Shown: in pieces, positions 44,500 to 53,701 of the stretch
How positions within the stretch are numbered: the first letter of the stretch is position 1
How the letters are laid out: each line of letters opens with the position of its first letter
Made by a program: the position numbers and the translations under genes
The notes under the pieces: generated by a model
What the model was told of the DNA's origin: nothing
The model's input: only the letters and a program-made list of their open reading frames with translations
The model's database searches: none
DNA from: Demequina sp. NBRC 110054
Lineage (GTDB): Bacteria; Actinomycetota; Actinomycetes; Actinomycetales; Demequinaceae
Length of the DNA: 64,000 bases
Assembly (NCBI RefSeq): GCF_002090115.1
Contig: NZ_BBRK01000004.1
Location: forward strand, 1,736,001-1,800,000
Direction of reading: 5' to 3'

Positions 44500-45042
44500 T
44501 CAGCGCAGCACGCCGCAGTGGGCGAGCGCCTGCCGCAGCAGCACGTCCTGGCCGCCCATCATGTCCTGCGTGATCTCCTCCGAGGCGGCCTCCTCCGGGG
44601 TCAGCCACGCGATGTCGAGCGCGTTCTGGCTCGGCTCGCAGTCGCCGTCCACTGGCACGATGAAGGCGAGCGCGACCGCGTGCTGACGCGAGTCGTGGAA
44701 GGCCGTGACGCCCGGGGTCGGGAAGTACTCGGCGACCGCGAACGGCGTGGGGCTGATCGGCAGGCGGGGCAGCGCGACCGGGCCGAGGTCCTTCTCGAGG
44801 TTGCGCAGCAGCGCGTCGCGGACGGTCTCGTGGTACATCACGCGGCCCGCGACGATCGCGCGGGAGATCACTCCGTCGTCGGCCCGCAGGAGCAGTCCCA
44901 CGTGCGTGAGCTCGCCCGTGGGACTGTTTCGCACGGGTACTGCGTTGACGTAGAGCAAAGGGAGCTCGCCTCGGACGTGGTTCAGTTCTCTGTCGCTGAG
45001 CCAGCCCGACGGCTCGGGGGGCAGTTCGGCCATGTCCGTCAT
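44500..45042 (-). CDS. NUDIX-fold protein of the DUF4916 type, degenerate Nudix box
   Basis: 180 residues. The segment GRVMYHETVRDALLRNLEKDLG aligns with a Nudix box, but the catalytic REUxEE is replaced by RNLEKD, so hydrolase activity is doubtful. The flanking HVGLLLRADDG and AVALAFIVPVDGDCEPSQ fit the Nudix fold. An actinobacterial family of unknown role. An alternative start (MAELPPEP) lies 9 bp downstream. Confidence 0.75.
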   Translation of the reverse strand: MTDMAELPPEPSGWLSDRELNHVRGELPLLYVNAVPVRNSPTGELTHVGLLLRADDGVISRAIVAGRVMYHETVRDALLRNLEKDLGPVALPRLPISPTPFAVAEYFPTPGVTAFHDSRQHAVALAFIVPVDGDCEPSQNALDIAWLTPEEAASEEITQDMMGGQDVLLRQALAHCGVLR

Positions 45043-45140
45043 GAGTCAGTTGTACCCCGGCGCGAGTCTCCCTTCACATATGCGCGCCGGGCGTGACAAC
45101 CTGAATATTGGGAAATGAAGTCCGAACCAAGTGCGTTATT

Positions 45141-45156
45141 ATACCCCCTAGGGTAT
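45141..45156. promoter_or_regulatory. CsoR/CstR-like operator ahead of thioredoxin
   Basis: ATACCC-CCTA-GGGTAT, the same inverted repeat and spacing as the site at 375-390. It ends 22 bp before the thioredoxin ATG, overlapping the likely promoter region. Confidence 0.55.
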
Positions 45157-45178
45157 ATAGAACGCCGAGAGAGGAAAC

Positions 45179-45547
45179 ATGGCTACCGTCAACCTGACCA
45201 CTGACACCTTCGACGAGACCGTCTCCAAGGACGGCATCGTCCTCGTCGACTTCTGGGCCGACTGGTGCGGTCCGTGCAAGCGCTTCGCGCCGATCTTCGA
45301 GAAGTCCTCCGAGGAGCACGGCGACGTCGTGCACGCCAAGGTGGACACCGAGGCCCACCAGGAGCTGAGCATCAAGTACGGGATCACCGCGATCCCGACG
45401 CTGATGGCCTTCCGCGACGGCATCATGGTCTTCAACCAGGCCGGTGCGCTTCCCGGCCCCGCGCTCGAGCAGCTCGTGGGCGCGGTCGAGGGGCTCGACA
45501 TGGAAGAGGTCCGTCAGAAGATCGCCGAGCACGAGTCGAACGCCTGA
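45179..45547 (+). CDS. trxA: Thioredoxin
   Basis: 122 residues. The redox motif is FWADWCGPCKRFAPIF, and the cis-proline is in AIPTLMAFRDG. The C-terminal helix is somewhat longer than in E. coli TrxA (about 108 residues). The ATG follows GAGAGGAAAC. No thioredoxin reductase is adjacent. The CsoR/CstR-like site suggests response to copper or persulfide rather than general oxidative control. Confidence 0.94.
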   Translation: MATVNLTTDTFDETVSKDGIVLVDFWADWCGPCKRFAPIFEKSSEEHGDVVHAKVDTEAHQELSIKYGITAIPTLMAFRDGIMVFNQAGALPGPALEQLVGAVEGLDMEEVRQKIAEHESNA

Positions 45548-45572
45548 CACGAGGCTCGTTCGCACTGACTCC

Positions 45573-45606
45573 ACGCGGGGTCGATCCTTCGGGATCGGCC
45601 CCGCGT
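45573..45606 (+). terminator. Terminator after trxA
   Basis: A 15-bp stem ACGCGGGGTCGATCC / GGATCGGCCCCGCGT (one G-T pair) with a TTCG loop. Confidence 0.75.
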
Positions 45607-45684
45607 CGTCGTCTCCGAGCCCTGCCGTCTGTGAAGGCACGGCCATCGCTCTCGCCTGCCGGGCCCGCATCGTCCCGGCCACAG

Positions 45685-45766
<82 letters not shown>

Positions 45767-45881
45767 GCCTCGACAGTGTACGGGCAGTACGGGTACTGGG
45801 AATGGCTTTCCGCGTCATCCTCGCTGCCGATGGGGCTCTCATGAGGCGAGCGGCCGAGGGACGGTCGCGAAGGGAGTCAGG

Positions 45882-46661
45882 ATGCTGACGACGTCGGGCT
45901 ACGACGCGCGCTGGACCACGCTTCTCGACGATGCGATCGCGGGGGTGGGCGTGGGGGTCCACGTCCAGCCCGTCGTGGATCTCACGAACGGAGACGTGGT
46001 CGCGTACGAGACGCTCGCGCGCTTCAGCCACGAGGACGCCGGCGGTGTCAGCCCCGATGTGTGGTTCCGTCGCGCGCGCTCGCACGGCCTCGCCGCGCCC
46101 CTCCAGGCCACCGTGCTGCGCACCGCGCTCGGCCTGCTCCCGACCCTGCCCGAGGGGGCGCTCCTCGGCCTGAACGTCGAGCCCGACACGATCGCCCACC
46201 CAGAGGTGCGAGCGGCGCTCCTCGACCACGCGGACCTGTCGAGCGTGGTGGTCGAGCTCACCGAGCGCGGCTCATGGTCGTGGGAGGAGATCGGGACGAC
46301 CATCGAGGAGATCAAGGCGCGCGGCGCACGCACCGCCATCGACGACGCGGGGGCCGGCTATGCGGTGATCCACCAGATCGCCAAGCTGCAGCCCCACGCG
46401 CTCAAGCTCGACCGCGTGATCGTCGACGGCGTCTCTCAGGATGTGGGTCGGCAGGCGCTCGTGTCGATGATCGTCGGGATGGCGACCCGCGCGGGCGCGA
46501 ACGTGGTGGCCGAGGGCGTCGAGCACCTGGTCGACGCGCAGCGCCTCATCGCGGCGGGCGTCACCTATGCGCAGGGGTACTTGTTTGCGGCGCCCGGCGA
46601 GCCGTGGCCGCAGCCGGACACGGAGAGTCTGCGCGTCCTGGCTGCGGCGGCGGAGCAGTAG
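45882..46661 (+). CDS. EAL-domain protein, stand-alone
   Basis: 259 residues, an EAL domain almost alone. The signature is YETLARF, with Thr for Ala, while other site residues are kept: GLNVEP, ELTERG, DDAGAGYA, KLDR and VAEGVEH. c-di-GMP hydrolysis is plausible but not certain. The start MLTTSGYD follows AGGGAGTCAGG. It is convergent with bcp with only 12 bp between stop codons. Confidence 0.82.
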   Translation: MLTTSGYDARWTTLLDDAIAGVGVGVHVQPVVDLTNGDVVAYETLARFSHEDAGGVSPDVWFRRARSHGLAAPLQATVLRTALGLLPTLPEGALLGLNVEPDTIAHPEVRAALLDHADLSSVVVELTERGSWSWEEIGTTIEEIKARGARTAIDDAGAGYAVIHQIAKLQPHALKLDRVIVDGVSQDVGRQALVSMIVGMATRAGANVVAEGVEHLVDAQRLIAAGVTYAQGYLFAAPGEPWPQPDTESLRVLAAAAEQ

Positions 46662-46673
46662 CCCGCTCGGCTG

Positions 46674-47144
46674 TCAGTCGATCTTGAGGTCGCGGCGCAG
46701 CTTCGCGACGTGGCCAGTGGCCTTGACGTTGTACTGCGCGAGCTCGACGGCGCCCTCGGGGTCCACGACCACGGTGGAGCGGATGCTGCCGACGACCTTG
46801 CGGCCGTAGTTGTTCTTCTCGCCCCAGGCCGCGTACGCCTCCTGGACGGACTTGTCCTCGTCGGACACGAGCGTGAAGGTGAGGCCCTCCTTCTCGCGGA
46901 ACTCCGCAAGCTTGCCCGGCGAGTCCTTCGAGATGCCGACCACGGTGTAGCCCGCGGCGTTCAGAGCGTCGAGGGAGTCGCGGAAGTCGCAGGCCTCCGT
47001 GGTGCAGCCGGGGGTCATCGCGGCGGGGTAGAAGTACAGGATGACGTGCTCGCCGCGGTGGTCGGACAGCGTGAACGTGCCCGTGTCGGTCGCCGCGGTG
47101 AAGTCGGGTGCGGCCTGGCCCTTGGTCAGTCGGTTGTCGCTCAT
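46674..47144 (-). CDS. bcp: Bcp/PrxQ peroxiredoxin
   Basis: 156 residues. It reduces peroxides with thioredoxin; the thioredoxin gene is 1.1 kb away. The peroxidatic and resolving cysteines are five apart in PGCTTEACDF, the classic PrxQ arrangement. DFTAATDTGTFTLSDHRG and YFYPAAMTPGC are typical. The start MSDNRLTKG is at a distance from a TAGCGT box. Confidence 0.93.
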   Translation of the reverse strand: MSDNRLTKGQAAPDFTAATDTGTFTLSDHRGEHVILYFYPAAMTPGCTTEACDFRDSLDALNAAGYTVVGISKDSPGKLAEFREKEGLTFTLVSDEDKSVQEAYAAWGEKNNYGRKVVGSIRSTVVVDPEGAVELAQYNVKATGHVAKLRRDLKID

Positions 47145-47295
47145 GATGTGCGCAACGCTACCCGGGCGTGGGGTGTTCCCTCGCGGGGAGCCCTATCGCA
47201 AAGCGCGAGAGCGGCGTGCCATCGCGTGTCGTCCCCAGCCGGCGCGAATCGTCAACGAGTGCCGCTACTGTGACGCCAGGGAACTGGGGGACACG

Positions 47296-50200
47296 ATGAC
47301 CGAGCCGACGCCCGAGGTGCGCTGCCCGATATGCGGCGCCGTGTGCGCACCTGCGATCACTCCGCGGTGTCGGCGCTGCTATGCCGATCTGACCGATTCG
47401 GCGTTCGCGGAGATCGTCGAGGCGGACGCGCGGATCGCGGGTTTCCGCGCCGAGTACGATGCGCTCGCAAGGCGGTGGCAGGACGCCCTCGGGAGGCGCG
47501 AGGCCGCGTACGCGGCCCTCAACCGGACGCGGGCTGACTCTGCGCCGGCTCCCGTGGCCGCTCGCGAGGAGTCTGAGCCCGTTCCCACGGCGGGATCTCG
47601 GCCGGGCCCCACTGTCGTCGGCGCGCCTCCGTCGGCAGGAGCGCCGACGCCCGAGCCGCGACGCCGAAGCGCGCTGCGGGAGTCGCTCACGGCGCCGATG
47701 CTGCTGGGCCTGGGCGGCGCCGCGCTGCTGGTCGCCTCTGCCGTCGTCTTCGTCGCCGTCACGTGGGAGACGTTCTTCCCGCCCGCGCAGGCGCTCCTGC
47801 TCGTCGCGCTCTCCGCAGCGACGGGCTGGCTCGGCGTGTGGCTCACCCGCCGCGGGCTCGGGGTCTCCGCCGGGGCCGTCGGCGTGGTGTCGATGGCCTT
47901 CGCCGGCACCTCGGTCGTCGCCCTCGCGCGCGCTCTCACGGTGCTCGGCCCGTTCACGATGTCCGCGGCTGCGCTCGCGGCGGCCGCCGCCGGCACGGTG
48001 CTGGCCAGGCGCAGCCTCGCCTGGGTCGGGGTCGCCTCGACGGCGGCGCTCGGGTTCGCCGGCGTGGGAGCCGCGGTCGCGGGCGGCGCTGACGCCGGCA
48101 CGGCCGGGTGGACGCTGTGGGGCACCGGGTCGATCGTGGCGATCTCGGCGCTGTCTCGACGGTGGCTCGGCGCCGTGCTGAGCACCGCGCTGAGATACAC
48201 CGCGGCGGGCATGGTGGTCCTGGTGTCGCTGGGGGCGATCGCCTGGGGATGGGGAGCAGACGACGTGCTCTGGGCCTGGCTTCCGGTCGCCTCGGGTGTC
48301 GGCCTGGCGGCGATCGCGCCGCCGGTCGCGCTCACGGCCACTGTCGCGGTCGCGTCCGCGGCAGCCGCGGCGACCGCAAGCGTGCTGCCCGAGCCCGGCC
48401 TTGCGATGCTCCCCGTCGCGGCTGTCGTCGCGGTCGCTCTTGCGGTCGGGCGCCGGTGGTCGCAGCAGCGCCACCGCGTGGTCCGCGGGCTATGGCCCGC
48501 AGGACTCGGCGCGCTGCTCGCGGCGCTGGCGGCGCTCGCGGGGGTGCCCGCCCTCGTGGCCGACCCCGACGCGGGAGAAGGGTCCGCATGGCTGCTGGTC
48601 GGGCTCGCGGCGACCGCGCTCACCTCACTCGTGGTGCGCCTGTGGACTCATCGGGACGATGCGTCGGTCGCGCTCGCGGATCGCGTCCTGCTCACCGGCG
48701 CGGCACTGTTCGTCATGGTCCTGCCGAGCGCTGTCACACTCCTGTGGCCGCGGCCCGAGCCCGCCGCGCTCGCGGTGACCGCGCTCGTCGTCGCGCATCT
48801 CGCCGCGGCGTCTTCGCTCGCCTGGCCGTCCGGTCCAGCGCGCCTCACGATCCTCAGCGTCGCCGTCGTGATCGGCGGGATCAGCGCGGTCGGCGGTGCG
48901 TTCGCGTGGTCCGACCCCACGTCCCACGTCGCGTGGGCGGCGGTCGCCGGATTCGCGCCTGTCGTGCTCGCGGCGTTGCTCGCGCGTCGTTTCCCCCGCT
49001 CCCTAGGGGGGCTCGCGGTGCTGCTTCCGACGCTCGTCGCCGGTGGTTCGGTGCTGAGGCTCGCCGAGGGATCGCTGTGGGCGGCCGCAGCCATGGTGGC
49101 GGCCGCAGCGGCAGCCTCGTGGATCCTCGCGCGCGTGCCGGTCGCCATTCGCCTCTGGGCGTCGCCTGGGCTTCTGCCCGCTGCCGTGGTCGTCGTGATG
49201 GCAGGACTCGCGACGATCGCCCAGGCCTCCGACACCTTCTTGGGCGACGAGCTCATGCCACGCCTCGGGGGCCACGGGGCGTTCGCCGCGACTCTGCTTG
49301 CGGCGGCCGTCGCCGCCGGTGCGGTCCGAGTCCGGGTACAGCCCGGCGAGAGCGGGCTTCCTGAGGGATCCGCGACATGGGTCGAGGCGATCGGGGTGCT
49401 CGCGCTGCTGGGCGCGTCGGTGCAGGCGACCCTCACCGTCAGCGTCGGCGGGGGAGGGGCGCTCGGCTCCTCGCTCGTGGGCATCGCCGCGGCCGTCGCG
49501 GTCGCCTCCTCGTCCCGGTGGTGGGAGTCGCGCGGGGCGACGCTCACGGCATTCGCGGGCGCGACGGCGTGGACGGCGTGGCTCGCCCTCGTGGCACTGT
49601 TCGAGGTCGCCGTACGCGCGATGCCCCTCTGGCCTGGCACCGCCGTCGCGGCAGTGGCCATCGCGGTCCTCGCTCTCGGCGCGCGCTGGCGGGCAACGAT
49701 CACCATGCCGGCGATCGTCGCGATCGCGACGCTGGTGCCGCCCGCGATCGTCGCAGCCCGGGTGGACGGGGCTCTCGCCTTCTCGCTTACGGCGGCGGCC
49801 TCGGTCGCGGCCGCGTGCTGGCTGCTTGCTCCCCTCTCTCCGCGGGTCCGAGGGTGGGCCTCGCTAGGGCTTCTCGTCGCGGTGCTCCCCGCCTTGCCCG
49901 CGTTCGCGATCGCCGCATGGCGGTGGTTCGTCAGGCTCGGTGAGGCGTGGGAGGTCGGCGAGGCGGCATCGTCCTCGTTCGCGCCGCTGCTTCTCGTGCT
50001 CGCGGTGGCCGCGGCTGCGCTGTCCACCCGGCGCGGCCGCGCGAGCATCGTGTCGCTCGCCGTGGCGGTGGCCATCGCATCGCTCGCAGCTCCCCCGGTG
50101 GGGTGGGCGTGGGTGGTCGGAGCCGTCGCGGCGCTCGTTGCTGCCTCGCTTGGAGGGTCGGCGCTCGGCCGCGGGCTCGTCACGCGACCCGCGCATCAGC

Positions 50201-51078
50201 TCGCGCTCGCGTCGTCGGCGGTCGTCTGGGCAGGACCGCACGCGTGGATGCAGGCGGGGGCGCTCGCCGTGACGGCCATCGTCCTCGGACTGCTAGCGGC
50301 GCGCGGGGAAGCGCCGCGGTTCGTCTACGGGCACGCGGCCGTCGTGTCGCTCGCAGCTGCGGGCTGGGCCGCATGCGTCGGTGCGGACGCGTCGACTCTC
50401 GCCCCCGCGCTCGCGCTCGGACTGTACGGGGCGGGTCTCTCGGCTCTGCTGCGGCTCGAGCTGATCGCCCGCCGCGATGCTGCGTCAGGGCTCGCCGCCG
50501 CGTCGCTCCTCGCCGGTGTCTTCGTGCGAGTCCAGCACGACATGGTCGGGGTTGCGCTCGCCGCGCTCGTGACCTCCGCGGCGTGGCTCGTCCTGCGGCG
50601 CGACCTGGGTCGGTGGGCTCGGTGGGCGGCCGCTGCGTATGCGAGCGTCGGCGTCGCACTGCTGATCCACGTCGCGGGAGTCGCCATCCTCGAGGCGTAC
50701 ACGGTGCTTCCCGCGGTGTGGGCGCTGGCTGAGGGCGTCGCGTGGATGCGGCGTGACGCGGAGGTTCCGAGTGTGACCGCGATCGGGGGAGGGCTCGCCC
50801 TCGTGCTCGCGCCGAGTATCGTCGCGCTTGCGCTCCAGCCCGGCGCGCTCATCCGCACGCTCGTGCTCACCCTCGCGATCGCAGGACTCGCGTTCGCGAC
50901 GGTGATGCTGAGGTGGCTCGCGCCCGCCGTCGCGGCGGCGTCGACGGCGATCGCGGTGGCGCTTGCGCAGCTGTTCGTGGACGAGCAGCTCCTGCCGCGG
51001 TGGGTGTCTTTCGCCGTGGTGGGAGCCGTGCTGATCGCGCTCGCTGCTACGTATGAGAGGCTCAAGGAGCTCCGCTGA
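47296..51078 (+). CDS. Giant polytopic membrane protein with N-terminal zinc ribbon (SCO7613-like)
   Basis: 1260 residues. A four-Cys ribbon (CPICGAVCAPAITPRCRRC) and a helical segment lead into a Pro/Ala-rich linker, then more than 30 hydrophobic segments from about residue 135 to the end. Actinobacteria carry similar proteins annotated by a C-terminal SCO7613 domain; their function is unknown. The start is the ATG after CTGGGGGACACG. No partner genes are in the operon. The codon pattern is consistent with a real gene over its whole length. Confidence 0.85.
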   Translation: MTEPTPEVRCPICGAVCAPAITPRCRRCYADLTDSAFAEIVEADARIAGFRAEYDALARRWQDALGRREAAYAALNRTRADSAPAPVAAREESEPVPTAGSRPGPTVVGAPPSAGAPTPEPRRRSALRESLTAPMLLGLGGAALLVASAVVFVAVTWETFFPPAQALLLVALSAATGWLGVWLTRRGLGVSAGAVGVVSMAFAGTSVVALARALTVLGPFTMSAAALAAAAAGTVLARRSLAWVGVASTAALGFAGVGAAVAGGADAGTAGWTLWGTGSIVAISALSRRWLGAVLSTALRYTAAGMVVLVSLGAIAWGWGADDVLWAWLPVASGVGLAAIAPPVALTATVAVASAAAAATASVLPEPGLAMLPVAAVVAVALAVGRRWSQQRHRVVRGLWPAGLGALLAALAALAGVPALVADPDAGEGSAWLLVGLAATALTSLVVRLWTHRDDASVALADRVLLTGAALFVMVLPSAVTLLWPRPEPAALAVTALVVAHLAAASSLAWPSGPARLTILSVAVVIGGISAVGGAFAWSDPTSHVAWAAVAGFAPVVLAALLARRFPRSLGGLAVLLPTLVAGGSVLRLAEGSLWAAAAMVAAAAAASWILARVPVAIRLWASPGLLPAAVVVVMAGLATIAQASDTFLGDELMPRLGGHGAFAATLLAAAVAAGAVRVRVQPGESGLPEGSATWVEAIGVLALLGASVQATLTVSVGGGGALGSSLVGIAAAVAVASSSRWWESRGATLTAFAGATAWTAWLALVALFEVAVRAMPLWPGTAVAAVAIAVLALGARWRATITMPAIVAIATLVPPAIVAARVDGALAFSLTAAASVAAACWLLAPLSPRVRGWASLGLLVAVLPALPAFAIAAWRWFVRLGEAWEVGEAASSSFAPLLLVLAVAAAALSTRRGRASIVSLAVAVAIASLAAPPVGWAWVVGAVAALVAASLGGSALGRGLVTRPAHQLALASSAVVWAGPHAWMQAGALAVTAIVLGLLAARGEAPRFVYGHAAVVSLAAAGWAACVGADASTLAPALALGLYGAGLSALLRLELIARRDAASGLAAASLLAGVFVRVQHDMVGVALAALVTSAAWLVLRRDLGRWARWAAAAYASVGVALLIHVAGVAILEAYTVLPAVWALAEGVAWMRRDAEVPSVTAIGGGLALVLAPSIVALALQPGALIRTLVLTLAIAGLAFATVMLRWLAPAVAAASTAIAVALAQLFVDEQLLPRWVSFAVVGAVLIALAATYERLKELR

Positions 51079-51130
51079 GCGTCCGAGGGCGTGCTTGCGT
51101 GCTCGATTTCGCGCATCGTCCAGGGTCTGC

Positions 51131-51136
51131 TAATGT
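51131..51136 (+). promoter_or_regulatory. -10 box of tRNA-Lys
   Basis: TAATGT, 15 nt before the tRNA. The dispersed word GCATCGTCC lies at 51113-51121, just above it. Confidence 0.45.
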
Positions 51137-51151
51137 TGTCTCTCGGCGCAA

Positions 51152-51227
<76 letters not shown>

Positions 51228-51232
51228 AGCGC

Positions 51233-51262
51233 GAAGGCCCGGTCCATCTGGACCGGGCCTTC
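51233..51262 (+). terminator. Terminator after tRNA-Lys
   Basis: A perfect 13-bp stem GAAGGCCCGGTCC / GGACCGGGCCTTC with an ATCT loop. Confidence 0.75.
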
Positions 51263-51301
51263 GTCGTCTCCGCAGTGCTTCCTGCGGACTGCGGGGAGTG
51301 C

Positions 51302-51814
51302 TCAGTCCCGCTCGATCCAGCGGTCGATCGACCACGTGAGCGCGAGGGCGATCGGCACCGCGAAGCCGTCAGCGACATCGAGCGTGTACCTGTCGCGGAC
51401 CGCCATCCACTTCTGGGTGATCTGTACCATCACGTGCCCGTGCTCGTCCTTGAGGGAGTAGTCCTTCTCGATGAGGTTGCCCTCCATAAGCAGGCTCTTG
51501 CCGCCCTCGAGCGTGACCTCGATCTTGTCCTTGACGAACGAGAATGGCTTCGCGTGCAGATATGCGAGCGGGTGGCCGTCGGCGTCGGAGATCTCGATGC
51601 GCTTGGGGAAGGCCAGCATCTCCCCACGCGCGGTCGCGACGATCGTGCCGGAAGCATCGAGGATGTCCGCCTTGGGACGTATCCCGATCTTGCCGTCGAC
51701 GACGTAGACCTCCGCCTCCGTCTCCGGCTCGAGCACCGTGAAGTCGCGGCCCGCGCCGAACCTGCTCTTCATGATCAGGCGCGTGTAGCCGGCCGGTGCG
51801 GTGGGAACGTCCAT
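51302..51814 (-). CDS. LURP-one-related (tubby-like fold) protein
   Basis: 170 residues. Strands such as YTRLIMKSRFGAGRDFTVLEPE, VDGKIGIRPKADILDA and LHAKPFSFVKDKIEV form the beta-barrel of the LURP1/phospholipid-scramblase superfamily, with a C-terminal hydrophobic helix (FAVPIALALTWSIDRW). Bacterial members are of unknown function; membrane-lipid binding is a guess from the fold. The start follows GGAAGGATCC. Confidence 0.8.
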   Translation of the reverse strand: MDVPTAPAGYTRLIMKSRFGAGRDFTVLEPETEAEVYVVDGKIGIRPKADILDASGTIVATARGEMLAFPKRIEISDADGHPLAYLHAKPFSFVKDKIEVTLEGGKSLLMEGNLIEKDYSLKDEHGHVMVQITQKWMAVRDRYTLDVADGFAVPIALALTWSIDRWIERD

Positions 51815-51888
51815 CGTCGGGATCCTTCCGTGATCGTCGTTCCCGACGCTACCGGGTGCGATGCCCGGATGTCAGCGCTGTGGCCGTG

Positions 51889-52896
51889 TCAGCCAAGCGC
51901 TCCATCCGAGGAGAACACGAGACCGAGCGCGATCTCGCCTTCCGTGATCGCAGTCTTGGTCAGGGGGCCGCCCGCATCGAGAGACAGGAAGGAGTCGATC
52001 TCGATCCCGTAGACGTCCTCGAGCCCGATCTGGCAGAACGCCCGCTCGGGGCACTCGGCGGGGCCTCCGAGCACGATCGGTCCGCAGATCTCGGCGAGCT
52101 CCGACAGCGTCGAGACGCCATAGGCGTCGACGAAGCCCTGGGTGGTCGCGAAGGCGTTCTGGTCCTGGGCCGCCGAGGCCTCGCCGAAGGTCAGCCCGAC
52201 CTCCTCGGCCAGAGGCTCGAGCGCGGCCACGGTCGCGTCGATGTCGGACTGCGCGACGGTCTCCGCATCGGCTCCGTTGATCTGCAGGTTGAGGTACTCC
52301 GTGACGGTCGCGGCGTACTCGGGGACGATGTCGACCTCGCCCGACTGCAGGGCCGGCATGTAGGTCTCGCGGTTGCCGATCGTGCGGACCTCGACGTCGT
52401 AGCCCGCGTCGGTGAGCACGTCGCCGTAGATCTCGGCCACGGTGATGTTCTCCGAGAAGTTGGCGGCGCCGATCACGAGGCTGCCCTCGCCGCTCGATGG
52501 CGCCGTGAGCCCGTTGTCGTCGACGAACTGCTGGGCGACGTCGGTGGAGGTCTGGCGCTCGACGTCGACGGCCTTGTTGAGCTGGATCAGGGACTCGGTG
52601 TCGAGCGCCTCCGACACGACGGCGAGCGCGGCCAGCACCTCGTCGCTCGCGGAGTCCGCGTTGACCGCGGGGATGATGTTGTCGGACAGCTGCAGGCCCA
52701 TGTCGTCGTCGAGGACCACGAGCGTGTCTCCAGCGACGGCGGTGCACGCCGCGGGCTCCATGGCCTCGGACGATGCAGTGGTCGAGGATCCGGAGGAGGA
52801 CGAGCCTGATGCCTCCGACTCCTCGTAGGTGGTACAGCCTGCGAGGGCGATCGTCGAGATCGCGGCGGCCGCGAGAATGCCGGAACGGGTGCGCAT
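51889..52896 (-). CDS. Osmoprotectant ABC transporter binding lipoprotein, circularly permuted
   Basis: 335 residues. The lipobox IALAGC and a Ser-rich linker come first. The next ~75 residues (TLVVLDDDMGLQLSDNIIPAVN, LIQLNKAVDVERQ) are what normally ends an OpuC-type binding protein. Only then comes the usual beginning (SLVIGAANFSENITVAEIYGDVL, VDIVPEYAATVTEYL), and the protein stops at IALGLVFSSDGALG, where the displaced segment would normally follow. It should capture glycine betaine, choline or a similar solute for the permeases just downstream. The start follows GAGGAGCTCCC. Confidence 0.9.
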   Translation of the reverse strand: MRTRSGILAAAAISTIALAGCTTYEESEASGSSSSGSSTTASSEAMEPAACTAVAGDTLVVLDDDMGLQLSDNIIPAVNADSASDEVLAALAVVSEALDTESLIQLNKAVDVERQTSTDVAQQFVDDNGLTAPSSGEGSLVIGAANFSENITVAEIYGDVLTDAGYDVEVRTIGNRETYMPALQSGEVDIVPEYAATVTEYLNLQINGADAETVAQSDIDATVAALEPLAEEVGLTFGEASAAQDQNAFATTQGFVDAYGVSTLSELAEICGPIVLGGPAECPERAFCQIGLEDVYGIEIDSFLSLDAGGPLTKTAITEGEIALGLVFSSDGALG

Positions 52897-52969
52897 GGGA
52901 GCTCCTCGTCGTCGGGGGTGCTGTCGGGTCAGGAACCCCGAATGACTCGGGATTGTTCCCAGTCAACCG

Positions 52970-53701
52970 TCACGCGGTGGCCCGCGCACGTTCTCGCAGG
53001 GGACGGGGAGTGAGCCGCGTCTGCACGCGGCCGAGGATCCAGTCCACGGCGAGGCACACCACCGCGACGATCAGGCCCCCCGCGAGCACCTGTCCGTAGC
53101 GCTGCGTCGCGAGTCCCGTGTTGATGATGACGCCCAGTCCGCCACCCGCGACGAGGGCCGCGAGCGGGACGGTCGCGACCGTCTGCACGGCCGCGGTGCG
53201 CAGCCCTGCCGCGATGAGCGGCATCGCGAGCGGCAGCTCCACGCGGGTGGCCACCTGGAACCGCGTGAGCCCCTGGCCGAGCGCCGCCTCGCGCAGGTCG
53301 GCGTCGACCGACGCCATGCCGGTGAACGTGTTGGTGAGGATGGGCGGGAACGCGAAGATCGCGGCGGCGAGCACGACGGCGCGGTTGCCGAAGCCGATCG
53401 CCGATGCTGCGAACAGAGTGAGGAGGGCGAGCGTGGGCATCGCGCGGGTGACGTTCGAGACGACGACGGTCGCGCCGCCTCCCCGTCGCAGGTGACCGAG
53501 CCACAGGCCCACGGGGAAGGCGACCGCGGAGGCGAGGAGCACAGCCCCGAGCGACATCCCGAGGTGCTCGATCGTGAGTGCGAGGATCGAGTCCTGCGGC
53601 AGCACCCACTCGCCCGGCGCGACCTCGCGCAGGACGCCGTACTGCCCGAGCCAGCTCGTGGGGTCGGTGAGGTAGTCCCACGCGTCGGAGATCACGCTCA
53701 T
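52970..53701 (-). CDS. Osmoprotectant ABC transporter permease (second)
   Basis: 243 residues. Five to six membrane segments; the EAA loop is EAALGQGLTRFQVATRVELPLAMP. The ALLTLFAASAIGFGNRAVVLAAAIFAFPPILTNTFTGM region is typical of OpuCB/OpuCD permeases. Its start lies in a 4-bp overlap with the first permease, and the binding-protein gene follows 73 bp downstream. Confidence 0.92.
   Translation of the reverse strand: MSVISDAWDYLTDPTSWLGQYGVLREVAPGEWVLPQDSILALTIEHLGMSLGAVLLASAVAFPVGLWLGHLRRGGGATVVVSNVTRAMPTLALLTLFAASAIGFGNRAVVLAAAIFAFPPILTNTFTGMASVDADLREAALGQGLTRFQVATRVELPLAMPLIAAGLRTAAVQTVATVPLAALVAGGGLGVIINTGLATQRYGQVLAGGLIVAVVCLAVDWILGRVQTRLTPRPLRERARATA

Noticed and set aside
51889-52896. 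Frameshifted or truncated osmoprotectant-binding protein
   Set aside because: The missing C-terminal segment is present at the N-terminus, and nothing resembling it follows the stop.
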